Counted from the first letter of the stretch, positions 51,387 to 60,134 are shown. The stretch: DNA of 64,000 nucleotides from UBA10646 sp003456175 (GCA_031976225.1 DALYLQ010000006.1:1-64000); one strand, 5' to 3'. The notes: generated by a model not told the origin, from the letters alone. A program made the numbers and translations.

Positions 51387-53300
51387 TTATAAGAATATGT
51401 CGCCAGCTGCAAAGTTGCGTGTTACTGTTTGGTTGTAAGTTTTACCATAACGATAAGGACGACCAATATAATCGGCAGGGAAGGTTACAGTAAGCTTTAA
51501 ATTACTGCCTTCGTAGATATTCATTGTTTGCATGGCACCACTTGGGTTACTTAAACTGTTGAATTCAAAACGCTGGAAGGCATCGAGTGCAACGGCTGTA
51601 GCACTTACACCACTACTATTATTGGTAGTACTGTTTAAAAAAGTGAACACGTTGTTGTAATCGGGCGTAACATCTAACTTGTTGTATGTATCTACATAAC
51701 TAGTACCAATAATGGTAATATTGTTACCTCTAATATAACGGCCATAGATGGTGATACGACTATTGGTTCCTAAAAATGTGAGTCGACTATTAGACTCCAT
51801 TACAAAATCGCCATATACCTTCAAGTGACCTTCCACCATTAAATGGCCACCACTCCTTACGGTAAATGGAGCACCCGTTCCGGCAGGATATTGACCTTGC
51901 GAAAAAGCACCATGTACTTCTAAGGTACCACCGTTGTTAACATTAACAGCATCTAACACGGTTACAGTACCGCAATGATACAAACGACCATTTACCGTAA
52001 GGCTCTGTAAGCCTAGTGCCTGACCATGTACTAAATTTTCACTGGCGCCTACTACTAAATCGCTACTGCCAGCATAATTAGGGAATGTGTTACAGTTAAT
52101 ACCATGAATAGTGCCACGTACCAAACGAATGATTTTAATACCACCACGGCCATTGGCAACATAAATGTAGTTACCCACACTTTTCACAAAATTGGCGCTA
52201 CCATTTAAATCAATACGACCAATAACATTGAAGTTGTTCACCGGCGTCATATCGGCAACATAAATACCCGCAGCACCATTCGCAGCAGCAAAATAGCCAT
52301 TGTTATTAGTTACACCGTTGGTAACAATTTCATCGGGATTGATATTTGGCAGTGAGGTAGGCAATAAAATTTCATCGGTTTTGGTACCCGTAGCATCGAA
52401 CAACTGCACACCACGCTTACCTGCACTTACAATCAAATAATCGTTATGAAAGGCGATAGTACGCTTCGCTTCTGCCCAATCGGCTGGCAAGTCAACGGTA
52501 CGAATAGCGTTCAAATTACTTTTATTAAAATAGCGCAACTTACTGTCGCCACTGTATAAGGCTACTGTTGAATTATTAACGGCTACACTCCGCAAATCAG
52601 CAAAGCCATTACTCGATACAACGGTTTCACTTGTTAAATCAAAAGTTACGAACACACCATCGTTACCAGAGGTAATATAAGCTCTGTTGCCATCAATGGT
52701 TAAGTCGGTAGCAACACGGCCTGGCATATTGAACGTACGCCCTGTACCAGCGAATTGCGTACCATTATTCGTAAGATCTAAATAACCAAAAATAGCCGGC
52801 GTTGTAAAGCCTGGATAATTCGGCATGTGGCATGCTCCTACGAAATACAAACGATTGTTATGGTAAGTTACAGAGCTAATATCTCTATCAGGAAATAATA
52901 CTTGCGAAACAACACTTGGGTTTAGGGCATTACTTACATCAACAATTTCAATACCACCCACGTAACCATCTAAACGCTGGTTGTAAGCTACATAAGCTAC
53001 CGAACCATTGGCATCTACGTGGCTTGCTTGAATTTCTTGTCCGTTCACCGTTGGTGGAAAGAGTTCTGCAATCAACTCAATCGGATATTGATTGGCAACA
53101 GGCACTGGTTGCATACCTCTACCACCTGTTTTGTTCGCCGACTGATAACCAAGTACACCAATATTTTTAAAACTTAAACGCTTATTGTGTGCTGCAGCAT
53201 CGTTACTGAAACGAGCTGAATCAAGCATATCGCTGTCTGCTTTTTTACAAGATACCATAGCCATTACTGCGGCTGTGGCCATAAACAGCATTTTCTTCAT
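51387..53300 (-). CDS. Large surface lipoprotein with LVIVD-type beta-propeller repeats
   Basis: The start at 53300 gives the lipoprotein signal MKKMLFMATAAVMAMVSC (lipobox MVSC). About residues 70-400 form propeller blades (GIEIVDVSNALNPSVVSQVL; NNRLYFVGACHMPNY; YIYVANGRGGIKIIRL), the LVIVD pattern of extracellular proteins. The last 200 residues are a parallel beta stretch (LEVHGAFSQG; LMVEGHLKVYGDFVMESN) like a right-handed helix. It is probably surface exposed. Two repeat copies are inside it. Its promoter box is 17 bases upstream of the ATG. Confidence 0.83.
   Translation of the reverse strand: MKKMLFMATAAVMAMVSCKKADSDMLDSARFSNDAAAHNKRLSFKNIGVLGYQSANKTGGRGMQPVPVANQYPIELIAELFPPTVNGQEIQASHVDANGSVAYVAYNQRLDGYVGGIEIVDVSNALNPSVVSQVLFPDRDISSVTYHNNRLYFVGACHMPNYPGFTTPAIFGYLDLTNNGTQFAGTGRTFNMPGRVATDLTIDGNRAYITSGNDGVFVTFDLTSETVVSSNGFADLRSVAVNNSTVALYSGDSKLRYFNKSNLNAIRTVDLPADWAEAKRTIAFHNDYLIVSAGKRGVQLFDATGTKTDEILLPTSLPNINPDEIVTNGVTNNNGYFAAANGAAGIYVADMTPVNNFNVIGRIDLNGSANFVKSVGNYIYVANGRGGIKIIRLVRGTIHGINCNTFPNYAGSSDLVVGASENLVHGQALGLQSLTVNGRLYHCGTVTVLDAVNVNNGGTLEVHGAFSQGQYPAGTGAPFTVRSGGHLMVEGHLKVYGDFVMESNSRLTFLGTNSRITIYGRYIRGNNITIIGTSYVDTYNKLDVTPDYNNVFTFLNSTTNNSSGVSATAVALDAFQRFEFNSLSNPSGAMQTMNIYEGSNLKLTVTFPADYIGRPYRYGKTYNQTVTRNFAAGDIFL
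51854..51867 (+). repeat. Dispersed repeat inside the lipoprotein gene
   Basis: TCCTTACGGTAAAT on the strand opposite the gene; the protein reads Pro-Phe-Thr-Val-Arg. Confidence 0.7.
51990..52003 (-). repeat. Dispersed repeat inside the lipoprotein gene
   Basis: Coding-strand GCCTTACGGTAAAT, read Leu-Thr-Val-Asn. It is 122 bases from the previous copy and inverted to it. Confidence 0.75.
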
Positions 53301-53317
53301 AAAGTACGGTTGAACAA

Positions 53318-53325
53318 CAAAAGTA
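53318..53325 (-). promoter_or_regulatory. -7 promoter box for the large lipoprotein
   Basis: An exact TACTTTTG on the minus strand, 17 bases before the ATG at 53300. Confidence 0.45.
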
Positions 53326-53424
53326 ACATAATGCACCAAAGCAGCACTATCAATTAACCGAAAAGGGCCGCTTTTTAAGTAAAACCTAACTTTAATTTAT
53401 AAAAAATTCAAGATAACCATCAAG

Positions 53425-53504
53425 TGTTGCAACATCAAGTACAGATTGACTTTGGCGTGGTTACTTAAGTGTTACAACACAGAATTTTTTATCACCGTTA
53501 CAAC
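53425..53504 (+). promoter_or_regulatory. Three GTTRCAAC sites upstream of the Lhr-like helicase
   Basis: TGTTGCAACA (53425-53434, a perfect 10-bp palindrome), TGTTACAACA (53470-53479) and GTTACAAC (53497-53504) lie within 80 bases, ending 31 bases before the helicase ATG. The first two share a longer context (AAGTGTTRCAACA). They look like operator sites for a dimeric regulator. Confidence 0.5.
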
Positions 53505-53535
53505 TCATCTAGATAGTGGTTGTTATCTTAACCTC

Positions 53536-56022
53536 ATGCAATCGGTAGGTAGTTCTATAATTCATCAGTGGTTGGCTGGCAAGCAATGGCAGCCATTCGC
53601 TTTTCAAAGTGAAGCTTGGGAAGCTATCGCTGCCGGAGAGAGCGGCATTGTGAATGCCCCTACCGGTTGTGGCAAAACCTTTTCTGTTTTTCTAGGTGCA
53701 GTAATTCAATACATCAATGAGCATCCACAGCGGTATCAACATCAAAAAAATAACGGATTGCAACTTTTGTGGATTACTCCGTTGCGAGCACTAGCTAAAG
53801 ATATTGCCCGTGCTATGGAAGAGGCATTAGCGGCGCTATCTATTCCTTGGAAAGTTGCCATCAGAAATGGCGATACCGATGTACAAGAACGGCAACGCCA
53901 AAAAAGAAATATGCCTGAGGTGCTGGTAATTACACCGGAAAGCCTCCATCTTCTGTTGGCACAAAAAGACTGTAGTACTACGTTCAAGCAGCTTCGCATT
54001 GTAGCCGTAGATGAATGGCATGAGCTTATTGGTGGTAAGCGTGGCGTTTTGGTAGAACTCGCCATCAGCAGGCTAGTAAGCTTTGCACGGCAACATTTAC
54101 CGCAAGGTACACACCTGCAAGTATGGGGCATTTCGGCAACTATTGGCAACTTACAAACAGCAGGCGATGTATTAATGGCTCCCTTACAACCTTACGGTAA
54201 ATGTAATTGGCGCTTGATAAAAGCCAATATAGATAAGCAAATCGCCGTTATTCCGGTAATACCCGATGAAATTGAAACATACCCTTGGGCCGGACATTTA
54301 GGGATACAATTGGCACACAAAGTTGTACCCATTATTGAAGCAAGTAGTACTACGTTACTGTTCATTAATACCAGAGGCATGAGTGAAAACTGGTACCAAA
54401 CCTTGCTTACGGTAGCACCGCATTTGGCTGGAGCAATTGCGCTGCACCATGGTAGTATTGAACAAGAGCTACGCCTATGGGTAGAAGAGGCCTTGCACAC
54501 ACAAAAACTAAAAGCAGTAGTATGTACCGCCAGCCTCGATTTAGGTGTAGATTTTCGACCAGTTGATACCGTTATTCAAGTAGGTAGCCCTAAAGGCGTT
54601 GCTAGGTTTTTACAACGTGCCGGCCGTAGTGGTCACCGTCCGGGAGAAGTAAGTAAAATCTATTTCTTGCCAACGCACTCGCTGGAGCTGATGGAAGTAG
54701 CTGCTATTAAAAATGCCATTGAAGAAAAGGTAATTGAACACCGCGAACCCATGGTATTATGTTTTGATGTATTAGCGCAGTATTTATGCACACTAGCCGT
54801 TGGCGAAGGCTTTTATCCAACAGAAACTTTTGAAGAAATTCGCTGCACCTACTGCTTTGAAAGCATTACCCTCGAAGAATGGAACGAGGTATTAGCTTAC
54901 ATAACCACAGGTGGCCCAGCCTTACAAGCATACGACGAGTATCAAAAAGTTGTGATACAAGCAAATGGTTGTTATGCAATTAAAAGTAGGGGTATTGCCA
55001 TGCGCCACCGATTACACATTGGCACCATTGTAAGCGATGCCATGCTGAAGGTAAAAACACTACAAGGCAAATTCTTAGGAGTAATAGAAGAATGGTTTAT
55101 TAGTAAGTTAGAACCTGGCGATAGCTTCACCTTAGCTGGCCGTAATTTGGAATTGATTCAAATAAAAGAAATGACGGTGATGGTAAGGCCATCGAAAGCC
55201 AAGAAAAGTATCATACCCAGTTGGATGGGTGGGCGCATGTCGCTTAGTGCCAATTTAGGCAGGCACCTTAGGCAAGCACTTGATAAAGCCACTGCTACCA
55301 CTACAACGCAAGCAATTGAATTAGCTGTATTACAACCACTTTTTGATCTGCAACAATCGTTAAGCCATGTTCCCAAAAGCAATGAATTACTGATTGAATT
55401 GATTGACACTAAAGATGGTTATCACCTGTTTTGTTACACCTTCGAAGGCCGCATGGTACACGAAGCAATGGCTAGTATTTTGGCATATCGCCTAAGCAAA
55501 ATTCAGCCTATTACTTTCAGCTTTGCCATGAACGATTATGGCTTTGAACTACTAAGCGACCAACCCATTCCTATTACTGAAGCAAATGCATATCAACTTT
55601 TTTCGTTAGATAACTTAAGTGCCGATATTCAACGTAGTGTGAATAGTACTGAAATGGCAAAACGTAAGTTTAGAGACATTGCAGTAATTAGTGGACTTGT
55701 ATTTCAAGGTTACCCGGGCGAACACAAAAAAGCGAAACATCTACAAAGCAGTGCTAGCCTGCTGTTTAAAGTATTTCAAGAGTTTAATAGCAACAGTATG
55801 TTGCTACGCCAAGCCTATCAAGAAATTTATGATCAACAGTTAGAAGAAGCCCGCTTACGCGATATGCTGCAACGTATTGCCAACAGTACCATTGTTATTA
55901 CACGCCCCACCCAATTCACCCCATTTAGCTTTCCTATAAAAGTAGATTCTATCAGAGAAAGTATTAGTAGTGAAAAACTCGAAGATCGTGTTGCTAGAAT
56001 GACGCGACATTTAAAACGATAA
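53536..56022 (+). CDS. Lhr-like DEXH helicase (ligase-associated DNA damage response type)
   Basis: 828 residues from the ATG at 53536 (MQSVGSSIIHQWLAGKQWQP). Helicase motifs: Walker A APTGCGKT (41-48), motif II AVDEWHELIGGKRG, motif III SATIGN, and motif VI QRAGRSGHRPG, with TASLDLGVDF before it. A winged-helix and Lhr-core region follow. Length and motifs match the helicase usually found with an ATP-dependent DNA ligase, an MBL-fold exonuclease and a phosphoesterase; none of these is adjacent here. The gene is alone and preceded by operator-like repeats, fitting damage-inducible control. Two dispersed repeats are inside it. Confidence 0.9.
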   Translation: MQSVGSSIIHQWLAGKQWQPFAFQSEAWEAIAAGESGIVNAPTGCGKTFSVFLGAVIQYINEHPQRYQHQKNNGLQLLWITPLRALAKDIARAMEEALAALSIPWKVAIRNGDTDVQERQRQKRNMPEVLVITPESLHLLLAQKDCSTTFKQLRIVAVDEWHELIGGKRGVLVELAISRLVSFARQHLPQGTHLQVWGISATIGNLQTAGDVLMAPLQPYGKCNWRLIKANIDKQIAVIPVIPDEIETYPWAGHLGIQLAHKVVPIIEASSTTLLFINTRGMSENWYQTLLTVAPHLAGAIALHHGSIEQELRLWVEEALHTQKLKAVVCTASLDLGVDFRPVDTVIQVGSPKGVARFLQRAGRSGHRPGEVSKIYFLPTHSLELMEVAAIKNAIEEKVIEHREPMVLCFDVLAQYLCTLAVGEGFYPTETFEEIRCTYCFESITLEEWNEVLAYITTGGPALQAYDEYQKVVIQANGCYAIKSRGIAMRHRLHIGTIVSDAMLKVKTLQGKFLGVIEEWFISKLEPGDSFTLAGRNLELIQIKEMTVMVRPSKAKKSIIPSWMGGRMSLSANLGRHLRQALDKATATTTTQAIELAVLQPLFDLQQSLSHVPKSNELLIELIDTKDGYHLFCYTFEGRMVHEAMASILAYRLSKIQPITFSFAMNDYGFELLSDQPIPITEANAYQLFSLDNLSADIQRSVNSTEMAKRKFRDIAVISGLVFQGYPGEHKKAKHLQSSASLLFKVFQEFNSNSMLLRQAYQEIYDQQLEEARLRDMLQRIANSTIVITRPTQFTPFSFPIKVDSIRESISSEKLEDRVARMTRHLKR
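54095..54108 (-). repeat. Dispersed repeat inside the helicase gene
   Basis: Minus-strand ACCTTGCGGTAAAT; the protein reads Leu-Pro-Gln-Gly-Thr. Confidence 0.72.
54189..54202 (+). repeat. Dispersed repeat inside the helicase gene
   Basis: A perfect ACCTTACGGTAAAT copy read Pro-Tyr-Gly-Lys, 80 bases after the previous copy and inverted to it. Confidence 0.78.
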
Positions 56023-56026
56023 GTTC

Positions 56027-56075
56027 ACCTTACGGTAAATATTATACCAAATAGCACTATCATTTACCGCAAGGT
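56027..56075. repeat. Inverted pair of dispersed repeats
   Basis: ACCTTACGGTAAAT (56027-56040) and ATTTACCGCAAGGT (56062-56075), 21 bases apart, right after the helicase stop codon and before the terminator of the next minus-strand gene. Confidence 0.88.
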
Positions 56076-56081
56076 ATGGCA

Positions 56082-56107
56082 TAAAAAAGGAGCCCTTACG
56101 GGCTCCC
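56082..56107 (-). terminator. Terminator of the zinc-ribbon gene
   Basis: GGAGCCC / GGGCTCC stem with a TTAC loop; on the minus strand a run of six T follows. The loop region reads CCTTACGG, like the core of the dispersed repeat. Confidence 0.85.
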
Positions 56108-56136
56108 TTGCATAGAATAGTTACTTATCGTAAGTA

Positions 56137-56889
56137 TTAGATTTCTACAGTATTGTTCAAATCTTCGTCTACTAAAATTCTACCACAGTTTTCGCATACC
56201 AACACTTTTTTGCGTTGTTTAATTTCGCTTTGGCGCTGCGGAGGAATACTGTTGTAACAACCACCACAAGCATCACGCTCTATAGGAACTACAGCCAAAC
56301 CATTACGGTAGCTGCTGCGAATACGATCGTAGCTGTACAACAAACGTTCTTCAATAGCACCCCTTGCCGCTTCAATATTTTTGCGATATTCTGTTTCTTC
56401 TTTATCAGTTTCGGCAATAATTTTTTCTAATTCGCCTTTTTTGTGGTTTAAAACACCCTCTTTAGTAGCAATTGTTTTCTTAGCATTATCGAGGTTACGC
56501 ACTTTTTCTGCCATTTCTTCGTTGGCATCGCGAATGTGCTTTTCTGCCAATTTAGCCTCGAGTTGTTGCATTTCAATTTCTTTATTGATAGCTTCAAACT
56601 CACGACTATTTTTAACGGCCTCGCTTTGTTTTTCGTATTTTTTAATCAGTTCTTCAGCTTCTACAATCGCGGCTTTACGTCCTTCAATGTATTCAGCGAT
56701 ACCATTAATTTCTTCCTCAATACGCGTTTTGCGGCTGTTCAAACCTTGAATTTCATCTTCTAAGTCACTTACTTCCATAGGAAGTTCGCCCTTTAGAATT
56801 TGAATTTGATCAAGTTTGCTATCAATCTTCTGCAACTTGATGAGGGCCAACAATTTTTCTTCAACAGAAAAGTCCTTAACGGTAGCCAT
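56137..56889 (-). CDS. Coiled-coil C4 zinc-ribbon protein (CT398/DUF164 type)
   Basis: 250 residues: a long coiled coil (about 10-195) and a C-terminal zinc ribbon with CGGC...CENC (DACGGCYNSIPPQRQ; VLVCENCGRIL). This matches the family of Chlamydia CT398 and other bacterial zinc-ribbon proteins, often found next to a Nif3-like gene, as here (33 bases upstream on the same strand). It is probably cytoplasmic, with proposed nucleic-acid or secretion links; the function is not settled. Confidence 0.9.
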   Translation of the reverse strand: MATVKDFSVEEKLLALIKLQKIDSKLDQIQILKGELPMEVSDLEDEIQGLNSRKTRIEEEINGIAEYIEGRKAAIVEAEELIKKYEKQSEAVKNSREFEAINKEIEMQQLEAKLAEKHIRDANEEMAEKVRNLDNAKKTIATKEGVLNHKKGELEKIIAETDKEETEYRKNIEAARGAIEERLLYSYDRIRSSYRNGLAVVPIERDACGGCYNSIPPQRQSEIKQRKKVLVCENCGRILVDEDLNNTVEI

Positions 56890-56922
56890 ATGATTATATC
56901 TGATTATAGAGTTACAACAAAT

Positions 56923-58032
56923 TTAAAAGTAATGTACAGGATTGGTACCCGTAGCACTACTAAAAATGGCAGCAAATGTAGGGAAATTGGCTCGCAAAAC
57001 CTCGAAAAGCAATTCGGAGGTGAATTGTTCACTCTCGAAATGCCCTACATCGGCTATTATGATTTGACCATCAGCATCGAAAAATTCATGATATTTTACA
57101 TCGGCTGTAATATACATATCGGCACCTGCACCAATTGCCCGCTTCGTTAAAAAGCTACCTGCACCACCACAAATGGCCACTTTTTGTATGCTTTCACGCA
57201 CCATTTTAGTATGGCGTACCACAGGCACTTGCAGCACATCTTTAATCCACGCTAATGCTTCAACGGCTGTTTTTGGCTTTTGCCAACTACCCACCATACC
57301 ACTACCCACCGCTTGATGCACATTGGCCAGGGGAATAATCTCGTACGCCACTTCTTCATACAAATGCGCTGCACGAACGGCGGCTAACACCTTGTTTTGT
57401 AAGTGTACAGGTATTATTACTTCTATACGCTGCTCAGCGGCATTGGTACGTTCGCCTTTGTAACCCAATTGTGGGTTACTGTGCTCATTACCTTTAAAAG
57501 TGCCGTTACCGGCAAATGAAAAACTGCACTCACTGTAATTACCAATATTGCCACCACCGGCTTGCCAAATGGCAGTTTTCACTNNNNNNNNNNGCTCGGC
57601 ATGCGAATCGGGAACATAAGTAATAAACTTAGCTAGCAGACCTGCTTTAGGTGCTAGTACAGCAATATCTTGTAACCCCAATTTGGCTGCAAGCTTAGCA
57701 TTAACCCCTGTAATTACATTGTCGGCATTGGTATGAATGGCATAAATAGCAATATTGTTTTGTAGTGTGAGCATTACAGTGCGCTCTACATAATTACTTC
57801 CATTTAACCGTTTTAACCCACTAAATACAATGGGGTGATGTGCTATAATAAGATTGCACTGCTTGGCTATAGCTTCTTCAATAACAGCTTCGGTACAATC
57901 GAGTGTGCAGAGAATGCCTGTAACTGTAGTGCTACCGCTACCCAATAACAACCCACAATTATCGTACGACTCTTGGTAAGGCAATGGTGCCCATGTTTCT
58001 AATGCTTTGCAAACTTGTGCTATGGTAATCAT
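56923..58032 (-). CDS. Nif3-like dinuclear metal centre protein
   Basis: 369 residues, the YbgI/YqfO family. Metal ligands are visible in LIIAHHPIVFSGLKRL and the C-terminal IADVGHFESEQF; the inserted PII-like domain (about 135-240) contains GNYSECSFSFAGNGTFKG. The protein forms a toroid; it is sometimes called GTP cyclohydrolase I type 2 without firm proof. A ten-N gap at 57584-57593 lies at the start of the insert (HAE-gap-VKTAIWQAG). Its ATG is 49 bases from the divergent aminotransferase ATG; TATTTTTA is four bases before it. It is coupled with the zinc-ribbon gene. Confidence 0.93.
   Translation of the reverse strand: MITIAQVCKALETWAPLPYQESYDNCGLLLGSGSTTVTGILCTLDCTEAVIEEAIAKQCNLIIAHHPIVFSGLKRLNGSNYVERTVMLTLQNNIAIYAIHTNADNVITGVNAKLAAKLGLQDIAVLAPKAGLLAKFITYVPDSHAEXXXXVKTAIWQAGGGNIGNYSECSFSFAGNGTFKGNEHSNPQLGYKGERTNAAEQRIEVIIPVHLQNKVLAAVRAAHLYEEVAYEIIPLANVHQAVGSGMVGSWQKPKTAVEALAWIKDVLQVPVVRHTKMVRESIQKVAICGGAGSFLTKRAIGAGADMYITADVKYHEFFDADGQIIIADVGHFESEQFTSELLFEVLRANFPTFAAIFSSATGTNPVHYF
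57584..57593. other. Assembly gap of ten N in the Nif3-like gene
   Basis: The family pattern E-x-V-K-x-A-I suggests only about one codon is missing here. The frame is maintained across ten N, so the length is a placeholder. Confidence 0.8.
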
Positions 58033-58069
58033 GTTGTAAAAATATAACTACCAATTATGTTGGAGCATC

Positions 58070-58077
58070 TAATTTTG
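58070..58077 (+). promoter_or_regulatory. -7 box four bases before the aminotransferase ATG
   Basis: TAATTTTG-AACC-ATG. The divergent nif3-like gene has TATTTTTA-CAAC-ATG, so both genes of this 49-base divergent gap look leaderless. Confidence 0.6.
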
Positions 58078-58081
58078 AACC

Positions 58082-58933
58082 ATGCCCACTCCACATTTTT
58101 TATGGTATAATGGTACTTTTATTCGTAACGATAAACCTATTGTAAGTGCGAATAATAGAAGCTTTCGCTATGGCGATGGTTGTTTTGAAACCATGAAAAT
58201 TATTCGTGGGCAATTAGTAAATGAGGCATTGCATATGCAACGCTTATTTGAAAGCCTTGCATCACTTTCATTTTCGCTGCCAAGCTTTTTCACACCAACT
58301 TATGTGGCACAACAAATCAAACAGTTGGCGCAAAAAAACTACCACACAACATTAGCACGTGTTCGCCTGAACGTTTTTAGAGGTAACGGCGGTTTGTACG
58401 ACCCTGAAAACCACTTCCCCAATATGGTAATACAAACCTGGGAACTTAATCCGGCGAACCAACTCCTGAATGAAAATGGGCTGGTTATAGACATTTACCG
58501 TAAGGCACAAAAAACAACCGATACGTTTGCCAATATTAAAAGTAATAACTACCTAGGCTATGCCATGGCAGCTCTGTGGGCTAAAGAGCAACATTTGAAC
58601 GATGCTATCATTTTAAATCATAAGAATACCGTTGCCGATACAACCATTGCTAATTTATGGTGTGTTACTGATGGCATAGTAATAACCCCTCCACTATCCG
58701 ATGGCGGTGTTAATGGCGTTATGCGGAAGCATTTACTGCAAAGTATTCCAGCGGCGGGGCTTACTTGCCTCGAAAAAAGTATAACTGATGCCATGCTTGC
58801 CAAAGCAGAGGCTGTATTTCTCAGCAATAGCATTTACGGTATTCGATGGGTGCAATCGGTAGGCGATTATAAATACAATTGGGGCATTACACCTGTAATA
58901 CACGAAAGTTGTATTATGCCGGTCTGGCAATAA
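58082..58933 (+). CDS. Class IV aminotransferase (PabC/IlvE/Dat-like)
   Basis: A PLP enzyme, 283 residues. The N-terminal YGDGCFETMKIIRG and Arg-containing LARVRLNVFRGNGGLY fit the family, and the PLP lysine is in ANIKSNNYLGYAMA. The cofactor motif after it reads NTVADTTIANLW, with Asp where most members have Glu (V-x-E). It could be aminodeoxychorismate lyase, a branched-chain or D-amino-acid aminotransferase; the length and YGDGCFE favour the PabC-like group. A repeat copy encodes IYRK. Confidence 0.85.
   Translation: MPTPHFLWYNGTFIRNDKPIVSANNRSFRYGDGCFETMKIIRGQLVNEALHMQRLFESLASLSFSLPSFFTPTYVAQQIKQLAQKNYHTTLARVRLNVFRGNGGLYDPENHFPNMVIQTWELNPANQLLNENGLVIDIYRKAQKTTDTFANIKSNNYLGYAMAALWAKEQHLNDAIILNHKNTVADTTIANLWCVTDGIVITPPLSDGGVNGVMRKHLLQSIPAAGLTCLEKSITDAMLAKAEAVFLSNSIYGIRWVQSVGDYKYNWGITPVIHESCIMPVWQ
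58493..58506 (-). repeat. Dispersed repeat inside the aminotransferase gene
   Basis: Minus-strand GCCTTACGGTAAAT; the protein reads Ile-Tyr-Arg-Lys-Ala just before the PLP lysine region. Confidence 0.72.
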
Positions 58934-58975
58934 TTGGCACGGTTATTTCACTACTTTTAGCACAACAGAACGTTT

Positions 58976-59653
58976 ATGAAGCCGCTATTCCTATTATTTA
59001 GCAGTATGGTATTGGGTACAGCTATTGTTAACCTTACGGTAAATGCTCCGCAACAGGGAACCCAACAAGCACGACAAAAGCTTGTTGCTGAAGCCACCGT
59101 TGAATTCACGATTACAAGTGATTCGGCGGTTGATGCCAATCTTAAAAACATTTTACAACAAACTACCAAAACCTTATACATCAAGGGCTCACAAAGTCGC
59201 GTTGATATTTTTGGGCCTGCGTACAAGCAAACTACCATAATAGACGGAAAACAAAATACGGCCACCATTTTTAGAGAAATTGGCGATAACAAATTTGTAA
59301 GCATTCTTAATACTGCACAATGGAAAGCCTTCAATAGCAAGTACGACGATATGAAAGTTGAGCTCGTAAAAGCAACGAAGAAAATTCTCAACTACGATTG
59401 CTTACAAGCTATTGCCACTTTGAAAGATGGTAGTCAATACACTATTTGGTATGCACCAAACATCTACCCAAGTACAGGCGAAAACAGTTATCAGTTTAAA
59501 GGCGTACCGGGGTTTGTGTTAGAATACGATAGCCAAATGGAAGGTTCACAAAAAAGCACCATTCGATATACCGCTACAAAAATGAGCTTATTACCGGTAC
59601 CAACGGCTATGTTCCAGATTTCAACACAAGGCTATCGGTTGTTACAACAATAG
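58976..59653 (+). CDS. GLPGLI-family-like secreted protein
   Basis: 225 residues: a signal peptide (MKPLFLLFSSMVLGTAIVNL) and a beta-rich body with a final KGVPGFVLEYD, close to the GLPGLI motif that names this Bacteroidota family. The stretch LNYDCLQAIATLKDGSQYTI matches the region before it. The role is unknown; it is probably periplasmic. A perfect repeat encodes LTVN at the signal cleavage region. The gene is 42 bases after the aminotransferase gene. Confidence 0.78.
   Translation: MKPLFLLFSSMVLGTAIVNLTVNAPQQGTQQARQKLVAEATVEFTITSDSAVDANLKNILQQTTKTLYIKGSQSRVDIFGPAYKQTTIIDGKQNTATIFREIGDNKFVSILNTAQWKAFNSKYDDMKVELVKATKKILNYDCLQAIATLKDGSQYTIWYAPNIYPSTGENSYQFKGVPGFVLEYDSQMEGSQKSTIRYTATKMSLLPVPTAMFQISTQGYRLLQQ
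59031..59044 (+). repeat. Dispersed repeat inside the GLPGLI-like gene
   Basis: A perfect ACCTTACGGTAAAT copy read Leu-Thr-Val-Asn at the end of the signal peptide. Confidence 0.78.
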
Positions 59654-59659
59654 ATAATA

Positions 59660-60061
59660 CTAACCCCTATCTTGGCAAAGCTCCATCAGCACGCCATTCG
59701 TGTTTTTAGGATGCACAAAGCAAATCCACTTATTATCGGCTCCGGCCTTAGGCACTGAATTTAACAAAGTGTATCCTGCTGCTTTCAAACGCTCCATTTC
59801 GGCTTTAATATCTGTAACAGCATAGGCAATATGGTGCAGGCCCTCACCACGTTTTTCGATAAACTTGGCAATAACGCCTTCGGGAGTTGTACTTTGTAAT
59901 AACTCAATTTTATTGATGCCTGTTGCAAAAAATGCAGTTTCAACACCTTCACTAGCCACCAACTCACATTTGTAGCAAGGTGTGTTTAAAAGTTGTTCAT
60001 AAAGGGGAATGGCAGTTGTTAAATCTTTAACAGCTATACCAATATGCTCAATATGTTCCAT
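59660..60061 (-). CDS. mce: Methylmalonyl-CoA epimerase
   Basis: Epimerises (2R)/(2S)-methylmalonyl-CoA in propionate metabolism. 133 residues of the vicinal-oxygen-chelate fold: metal ligands in EHIGIAVKDL (His), INKIELLQ (Gln/Glu), GLHHIAYAV (His) and GVLMELCQ (Glu). The start could be 60061 (MEHIEH) or 60067 (MIMEHIEH). The mutase genes are not in the window. It is convergent with the GLPGLI-like gene with only six bases between stop codons. Confidence 0.9.
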   Translation of the reverse strand: MEHIEHIGIAVKDLTTAIPLYEQLLNTPCYKCELVASEGVETAFFATGINKIELLQSTTPEGVIAKFIEKRGEGLHHIAYAVTDIKAEMERLKAAGYTLLNSVPKAGADNKWICFVHPKNTNGVLMELCQDRG

Positions 60062-60134
60062 GATCATCGCTTTTGAATATGGGAAAATAGAGGCTTTCAA
60101 TAAGCCTAACCGCAGCAAAATTCATTGTTTGACT

